Positions 38,707-43,354 of a stretch of DNA of 43,354 nucleotides are shown piece by piece. Source of the stretch: Acinetobacter lwoffii. GTDB lineage: Bacteria > Pseudomonadota > Gammaproteobacteria > Pseudomonadales > Moraxellaceae. Below the pieces are notes generated by a model. The model was not told where the DNA came from. It saw only the letters and a program-made list of their open reading frames with translations, and made no database searches. Each line of letters starts with the position of its first letter. Position 1 is the first letter of the stretch. Location: contig SPVA01000065.1 in assembly GCA_013530545.1 (NCBI GenBank), forward strand, positions 1 to 43,354. The letters are read 5' to 3'. A program made the translations under genes and the position numbers.

Positions 38707-39858
38707 TCATCCTTTTATAAAATCAGGTTTAGGTGCATTGGTATGATGAATCACACCACCCCCTAAACAAACTTCACCTGAATAGAACACCACGCTTTGA
38801 CCCGGGGTCACTGCACGTTGAGGTTCATCAAACTCAACACGAACACCATTCAGTGATTCTGAATCTTGATACACAGTACATGCTTGATCAGTCTGACGGT
38901 AACGGGTTTTTGCTGTGCAACGGAAACCTGTTTCAGGAATATCCTGCTCACCTGCGACCCAGTCAATCGCCTCACTCCAAAGTGTAGTACTTTGCATGAG
39001 TGGGTGTTCATGGCCTTGGCCGACCACCAGGCGATTACCTTCGATATCTTTATGCAATACGAACCAGGCACCTTCAGCAACGCCTTTCATACCGCCAATA
39101 CCAATACCACCGCGTTGACCGAGCGTATAGTACATTAAGCCGTGATGATCACCAACCTCTTTACCGTCTTCCAGCACGATTTTTCCGGGTTGAGCGGGTA
39201 AATATTGCTTTAAGAAGTCATTAAAACGACGTTCACCAATAAAACAGATGCCAGTCGAGTCTTTTTTCTTGGCAGTAACCAGATCTAATTCTTCTGCAAT
39301 TTTACGGACTTGTGGCTTTTCAATTTCACCGACAGGGAACAGGGTCTTATTAATTTCACGACCATGAACAGCATGCAGAAAGTAAGTCTGGTCTTTGTTG
39401 TTGTCCACACCACGCAATAAAGGTGCATATTCTTCACCACGTGAGTTGGTCATGGTTTCACCACGACGGCAATAATGACCCGTCGCAATAAAATCTGCAC
39501 CCAGATTTACTGCGTGATCGAGAAAGGCACGAAATTTAATTTCTTTATTACATAAAATGTCTGGGTTTGGCGTACGGCCAGCTGCATATTCCGCCAGGAA
39601 ATGTTCGAATACGCGATCCCAATATTCCATGGCAAAATTTGCGGTATGCAGTTTAATCCCGATTTTGTCGCAAACGGCCTGAGCATCAGCAAGGTCATCC
39701 ATCGCCGTGCAATATTCTGTGCCGTCATCTTCTTCCCAGTTTTTCATGAAAAGACCTTCAACCTGATAACCTTGTTGAAGTAAAAGGGCAGCAGAAACAG
39801 ATGAATCTACCCCACCTGACATACCGACGATGACACGTTGTTGCATAGGATTAGGCAT
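38707..39858 (-). CDS. mnmA: tRNA 2-thiouridylase MnmA
   Basis: A 383-aa enzyme that adds sulfur to U34 of tRNAs for Lys, Glu and Gln. The PP-loop [15 protein letters not shown] near residue 13 binds ATP. Catalytic cysteines lie in [12 protein letters not shown] and in [14 protein letters not shown], 95-100 residues apart as in E. coli Mnm[15 protein letters not shown] and the C-terminal GGGVI are also typical. Its start overlaps the nudJ-like stop by 8 bp, and hflD follows after 7 bp. A second in-frame ATG four codons in is possible. Confidence 0.96.
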   Translation of the reverse strand: MPNPMQQRVIVGMSGGVDSSVSAALLLQQGYQVEGLFMKNWEEDDGTEYCTAMDDLADAQAVCDKIGIKLHTANFAMEYWDRVFEHFLAEYAAGRTPNPDILCNKEIKFRAFLDHAVNLGADFIATGHYCRRGETMTNSRGEEYAPLLRGVDNNKDQTYFLHAVHGREINKTLFPVGEIEKPQVRKIAEELDLVTAKKKDSTGICFIGERRFNDFLKQYLPAQPGKIVLEDGKEVGDHHGLMYYTLGQRGGIGIGGMKGVAEGAWFVLHKDIEGNRLVVGQGHEHPLMQSTTLWSEAIDWVAGEQDIPETGFRCTAKTRYRQTDQACTVYQDSESLNGVRVEFDEPQRAVTPGQSVVFYSGEVCLGGGVIHHTNAPKPDFIKG

Positions 39859-40336
39859 CCAAATTTGAAATTAAGGGAGAATTCTGGTGCTCGTAAATGA
39901 GCGATAAAGGATATTTTTGACCTGAAAGCGCATCTTGCACGGCTTTAATCACCAATGGACTACGCGCGCGAGCAGATTCAATCAGTTCATCGAGCGTCAT
40001 CCAGACTGCGCCGACAATATCTGTATCTAAAGTGGCATTTGGGTCATAGTCAATGGATTTGGCTAAAAAGCAGAAACGAAAATATGTACGATCCGGGAAC
40101 ATCGGTGGGGTATAAGTATATATCCCTAAAAGATGAGTTACTTCAACCGTATGTCCGGTCTCTTCCATGGTTTCACGAATTGCGGCTTCGATAATAGTTT
40201 CACCGCATTCAACATGACCTGCTGGCTGATTAAATACCGTGTGTGTCACACCTTCTGTATGTTCTTCTACAAACAGGAATTTTCCGTCTTTTTCAACGAC
40301 AGTTGCGACAGTGACATGAGCAGTCCAAGCAGTCAT
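39851..40336 (-). CDS. nudJ: NUDIX hydrolase, NudJ-like
   Basis: A 161-aa phosphohydrolase. The Nudix box [20 protein letters not shown] followed by TGH fits GX5EX7REUXEEXGU (about residues 40-62). The N-terminus [21 protein letters not shown] is like NudJ/YmfB, an HMP-PP and nucleotide phosphatase in E. coli. Position before mnmA supports that identity, since nudJ-mnmA-hflD-purB is a standard order. I prefer the ATG of MTAWTAHVT; an in-frame GTG nine codons upstream (40363) is also possible. Exact substrate is inferred. Confidence 0.88.
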   Translation of the reverse strand: MTAWTAHVTVATVVEKDGKFLFVEEHTEGVTHTVFNQPAGHVECGETIIEAAIRETMEETGHTVEVTHLLGIYTYTPPMFPDRTYFRFCFLAKSIDYDPNATLDTDIVGAVWMTLDELIESARARSPLVIKAVQDALSGQKYPLSLIYEHQNSPLISNLDA

Positions 40337-40363
40337 AAAGCAGCACCATGGAAAAGGATGCAC

Positions 40364-41012
40364 TATTGTATAAAATTTTAGGGTGTGTGGCTATGTTGAG
40401 AGCAGGTTTCTTTAAGCGACTTAATGCATTAATGAATAATCAACCAATGATAATCATGGTATTTGGGGTTAATGAATTACAGAGAAAATAAATGCTGAAG
40501 TGATCATTTTAGAACTGGGAAAACGCACATAAAAATAGTATAGCGGGGCTGTTAATATTTTTTCAGGACTTGGAGAAATGCTGATGGGGATCAGAAGCTT
40601 GATTTCCAAAACAATTATTTAAAGTAATGAGGACTATAACTGAAAGTTGATATATCAGATAGTTATACCCTTTATAGCACGACGAAAAAGCCTAAATTAG
40701 CTAGATAAGTGATGATGTTAGTCTTAAAAGTATTTTGAATGATGCCTACAAATATTTTTATAGAGTTATGTGTCTAGCCTATTGACTTCAAACAAGACAA
40801 GTTTGAAGATAAGAAGGTTGAGTAAATATCAATCAATTTTTAAAAAGAAGAAAAATAACCGAATATAATTAAAAAGTTAAGAGATATTATAAACCTTCTA
40901 GTATTGTCTAATTTTTTAACTGCATTCTGATTTAATGCAAAGTTTTCTTCATCATGCATCAAAAAATAAACTTATAAACCCAACATTAAAAAAATATTTT
41001 GAGCAGGTTGAC
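40364..41012. other. AT-rich intergenic region before the acyltransferase gene
   Basis: These roughly 650 bp are AT-rich and carry promoters for divergent genes. A 32-codon frame at 40393-40491 (starts MLRAGFFKRLNALM) has AGGG about 9 nt upstream, but its coding nature is uncertain. No terminator or RNA gene is recognised. The base composition differs from the purB side. Confidence 0.4.
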
Positions 41013-42989
41013 ATGATGACACCGCCAAATTCAAATATTGGTTTTCGATTAGATATCAATGGACTGCGTGCCTATGCGGTATTAATGGTCTTGTTTTTTC
41101 ACTTCAAAGTTCCAGGGTTTAATGCAGGCTTTTTGGGTGTAGATATATTTTTTGTCATTTCAGGATTCCTGATGACAGCAATCATTTGCAGCAGTCTTGA
41201 AAAAAACAGCTTCAAATTATTTGATTTTTATATGGCACGGATAAGACGGATTTTTCCTGCCCTGATGATACTTATTATTATTTTGCTGGTTTTAGGGTGG
41301 TTTTGGTTACCCTTACCTGACTATATGTTTTTGGGTACGCAATCGAGTAGTGCTCTGTCTTTTAACTCTAATCTTTATTACTGGCGTACTTCTAATTACT
41401 TTGATGGCACTGCTCATGAAAAGTGGTTATTACATACATGGACATTGGGTATTGAGTTTCAATTTTATCTATTATTACCTATTTACTTGTTACTACTGAC
41501 AAAAATTAAATCGGAACGCCGTACCTTATTATACGGATTATGTTTTGCATTTCTGGGATCTCTCCTTTTAAGCATCGCGATATCTCATTCGAAACCCGTA
41601 GTGCCTGTTCGAGGCTGGGAGTTCGTTGCTGGTGGGTTGGTTTATTTAGCTGCGAAAGAATTTCCACAATTACAAAGATTTGCCAAGGTGTACTTTGTAG
41701 CGGGATGTTTTTTATTGTTATTGGCCATGTTGATCATTCATAAGGGGTTAGTTTGGCCTTCTGCTTGGGCGGCGTTACCAGTACTGGGTACAGTACTGGT
41801 TATATTGTCACAACAGGAAGACTCCATGTTAACCACGCACCCTGTTGCACAATGGTTGGGAGATCGTTCATATTCGATTTACTTGTGGCATTGGCCGGTT
41901 GTGGTTGGCTTGTATTTTGGTAGTGTGCAAGATGATTTAAACTGGATACTATTTGGTTTGGTGCTTAGTCTGATACTGGGGCATCTTTCCTATTTACTGG
42001 TTGAAATACCCTCACGCCAATTTTTAACGAAATTTCGTCTTTCCAGACAAGCTCTAGTCATCTTTAGTTTTGGTTTGCTTGCGAGTTTATCTGCAATCGC
42101 GATCAGTGCCAAACTACTTCCATTTGAAGAAATTCGATTACCTAAAATTGTAGAGATTGCTGCTGCAGAAACATGGGATATAGATCCTAGGCGTGAAGAG
42201 TGTAATGCCTCTCATGACAAAATAGGGTCGCCGAGTTGTGTGTACGGAAAAGAAAAAATTTTAGCAATTTTAATGGGGGATAGTCATGCATCAGCAATAG
42301 CAAGTTCTTTGGGTACAGCAGCCTCTCACTTTAACTCAGGTGTGATTTCCTGGTTTATGGATAGCTGTCCTACACTGGATGGCATTCGATATATAGATCA
42401 TAAAGAGTACAGTGCGGATTCATGTGATCTTCTAAATCAATGGGCAAATGAAGAATTAAAAAAATATCCTAATATTCCGCTAGTTTTGGTCAGTCGTACT
42501 TCAGAGTATGTAAAAGGTGTGAATGAGCCTGACCAATCGGAACGGTCTAAACTAGCACCAGTCTACTTCAGTAAAAAATATCTTTATAATGAGGATAGGC
42601 AGTTTATAAAGGAATTTTCCCAAGTTTTAGTTGATACAGCATGTCGTTTGGCAAAAGACCGACCGGTTTATTTAATGCGACCAATACCAGAGTTCGGAAT
42701 AGATATTCCCAAGACCATGTCGCATAAGCTGGTTATACATGGTGCTGTGGAAGATATGAAGCTTTCACTTTCTGAATATCATAAACGGCATAAAATTGTT
42801 TGGGATGCTCAGGATGAAGCAGCTCAGCGCTGTGGAGTGAAAATCTTGAATCCTCTGCCTTATTTATGTGATACAGAATATTGTTATGGTTCAAAAAATG
42901 CTCGTCCTTTGTATTATGATGATGACCATTTGAGTGAATATGGCAATAAATTTTTAGTCCCTATGTTTGAACAAGTATTTAGATATTAA
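41013..42989 (+). CDS. Acyltransferase 3 / SGNH O-acetyltransferase (OafA/YrhL type)
   Basis: A membrane protein of about 658 aa. The N-terminal acyltransferase-3 domain (about residues 10-370) begins with RLDINGLRAYAVLMVLFFHF, continues with FLGVDIFFVISGFLM and has about ten helices; WLLHTWTLGIEFQFYL is the family marker. A C-terminal SGNH domain starts at ILMGDSHASAIASSLG (Ser block I) and ends with YYDDDHLSEYGNKF (DxxH block V). Such proteins acetylate surface polysaccharides, such as LPS or capsule. I prefer the ATG at 41013, with an AGCAGG element upstream; the longer start at 40935 has none. The AT-rich setting and adjacent IS remnant fit an accessory locus. Confidence 0.88.
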   Translation: MMTPPNSNIGFRLDINGLRAYAVLMVLFFHFKVPGFNAGFLGVDIFFVISGFLMTAIICSSLEKNSFKLFDFYMARIRRIFPALMILIIILLVLGWFWLPLPDYMFLGTQSSSALSFNSNLYYWRTSNYFDGTAHEKWLLHTWTLGIEFQFYLLLPIYLLLLTKIKSERRTLLYGLCFAFLGSLLLSIAISHSKPVVPVRGWEFVAGGLVYLAAKEFPQLQRFAKVYFVAGCFLLLLAMLIIHKGLVWPSAWAALPVLGTVLVILSQQEDSMLTTHPVAQWLGDRSYSIYLWHWPVVVGLYFGSVQDDLNWILFGLVLSLILGHLSYLLVEIPSRQFLTKFRLSRQALVIFSFGLLASLSAIAISAKLLPFEEIRLPKIVEIAAAETWDIDPRREECNASHDKIGSPSCVYGKEKILAILMGDSHASAIASSLGTAASHFNSGVISWFMDSCPTLDGIRYIDHKEYSADSCDLLNQWANEELKKYPNIPLVLVSRTSEYVKGVNEPDQSERSKLAPVYFSKKYLYNEDRQFIKEFSQVLVDTACRLAKDRPVYLMRPIPEFGIDIPKTMSHKLVIHGAVEDMKLSLSEYHKRHKIVWDAQDEAAQRCGVKILNPLPYLCDTEYCYGSKNARPLYYDDDHLSEYGNKFLVPMFEQVFRY

Positions 42990-43104
42990 GTTGAGATGTT
43001 ACTTGGAGAGAGGATTTATTCCATTTTTGAAATTTCCCGGAATTTATCCTGTAAAAAGCATGAAAAGACTCTAATACTGGCCTTATATTAAAAGAAGCTA
43101 GTAA

Positions 43105-43237
43105 ATTAATAATTTTTTAAATGTTTATATTAACTCAATTATCACAGACATAAATGCAGGAACAAATAGCCTCAACATATTACGTATTGATCCATTTGAT
43201 TTTTTTAAATCCGTCATATTAAATAATATAAGCAGTA
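43105..43237 (+). pseudogene. Probable remnant of a GDSL/SGNH-type esterase, cut by an IS element
   Basis: An open frame of 44 codons runs from just after a TAA to the IS boundary. It reads NVYINSIITDINAGTNS, then LNILRIDPFDFFKSVILNN, a pattern like the C-terminal part of secreted GDSL lipases/esterases (a strand followed by an aromatic D-x-F helix). No start codon fits a complete gene, and the frame meets the IS left end. I read it as a gene fragment; the family match is from pattern only. Confidence 0.35.
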
Positions 43238-43354
43238 GATCTCTTGCGAAAGTCGTTATTGCAAGTTCATCCGGTTTACCAGTGCAGCGATTAAGTTAAT
43301 GCGTAAACCGAATCTTTTCCGTCTATTTCGATAGCGTTCACTTAGTATTCTAAA
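43238..43354 (-). mobile_element. Partial IS5-family insertion sequence at the window edge
   Basis: The boundary is set near GATCTCTTGCGAAAGTC, which resembles an IS5-family terminal inverted repeat, and the transposase 3' end follows inward. The left limit is approximate because the other terminus is outside the window. Confidence 0.6.
43256..43354 (-). CDS. IS5-like transposase, C-terminal fragment (continues beyond the window)
   Basis: The last 32 codons plus stop of a minus-strand frame that runs off the window. The peptide ILSERYRNRRKRFGLRINL continuing to a short tail matches the conserved C-terminus of IS5-family DDE transposases (the Y-x-N-R-R-K-R-F-x-L-R motif with a following N-L-I). 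The start lies outside the window. The stop is 18 bp inside the inferred IS end. Confidence 0.75.
   Translation of the reverse strand, partial: FRILSERYRNRRKRFGLRINLIAALVNRMNLQ

Noticed and set aside
40393..40491. 32-codon frame before the acyltransferase gene
   Set aside because: An AGGG lies upstream, but composition and lack of context leave it indistinguishable from chance.

Overview
The window reads as a chromosomal segment of an Acinetobacter species (Gammaproteobacteria, Moraxellaceae). The DNA is AT-rich. The gene set is typical of the genus: an adjacent dat-ddc pair for 1,3-diaminopropane synthesis, a long-form GAPDH, enlarged PstC and PstA subunits, and the conserved block nudJ-mnmA-hflD-purB. 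I found no rRNA, tRNA or CRISPR array. The genus is inferred from protein character and gene order, not from a search.

Layout. At 0.2-6.4 kb lie a carboxymuconolactone decarboxylase-like protein, a FadE-type acyl-CoA dehydrogenase, lipoyl synthase (lipA) and soluble transhydrogenase (sthA). At 6.4-11.4 kb is an accessory stretch: a 21-cysteine copper-binding four-helix protein, a TauD-like dioxygenase, a 44-aa membrane peptide overlapping an MFS transporter, an OmpW-like porin and a 59-aa basic protein. At 11.6-14.8 kb are a phage-type macro-like protein, a cryptic 33-codon membrane ORF with ATA where its start should be, and uvrB, which is broken near its N-terminus. At 15-20.8 kb are a lipocalin, an EamA permease, a 588-aa protein of unknown function, gap and an HxlR regulator. 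At 21.2-25.1 kb are obgE-proB, a PAP2 phosphatase and a SIMPL protein.

At 25.6-33.8 kb are dat-ddc and then pstSCAB, preceded by two Pho boxes. At 33.9-36.4 kb is a SohB-like protease whose 3' end is repeated about 0.88 kb downstream, bracketing two orphan small genes, followed by yjdF. At 36.5-40.3 kb is the minus-strand block nudJ-mnmA-hflD-purB. At 41-43.35 kb are an acyltransferase-3/SGNH O-acetyltransferase, a probable esterase remnant and the 3' end of an IS5-like transposase at the window edge.

The strongest observations are three. First, uvrB appears to have lost about 47 bp between two short direct repeats, which shifts the frame and separates the start codon from Walker A. Second, two orphan genes sit between exact 28-bp copies of the sohB 3' end, an arrangement like a tiny island that restores its target gene, with no integrase present. 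Third, a small membrane ORF upstream of the macro-like gene has a good ribosome binding site but an ATA start. Most other genes are ordinary housekeeping functions.
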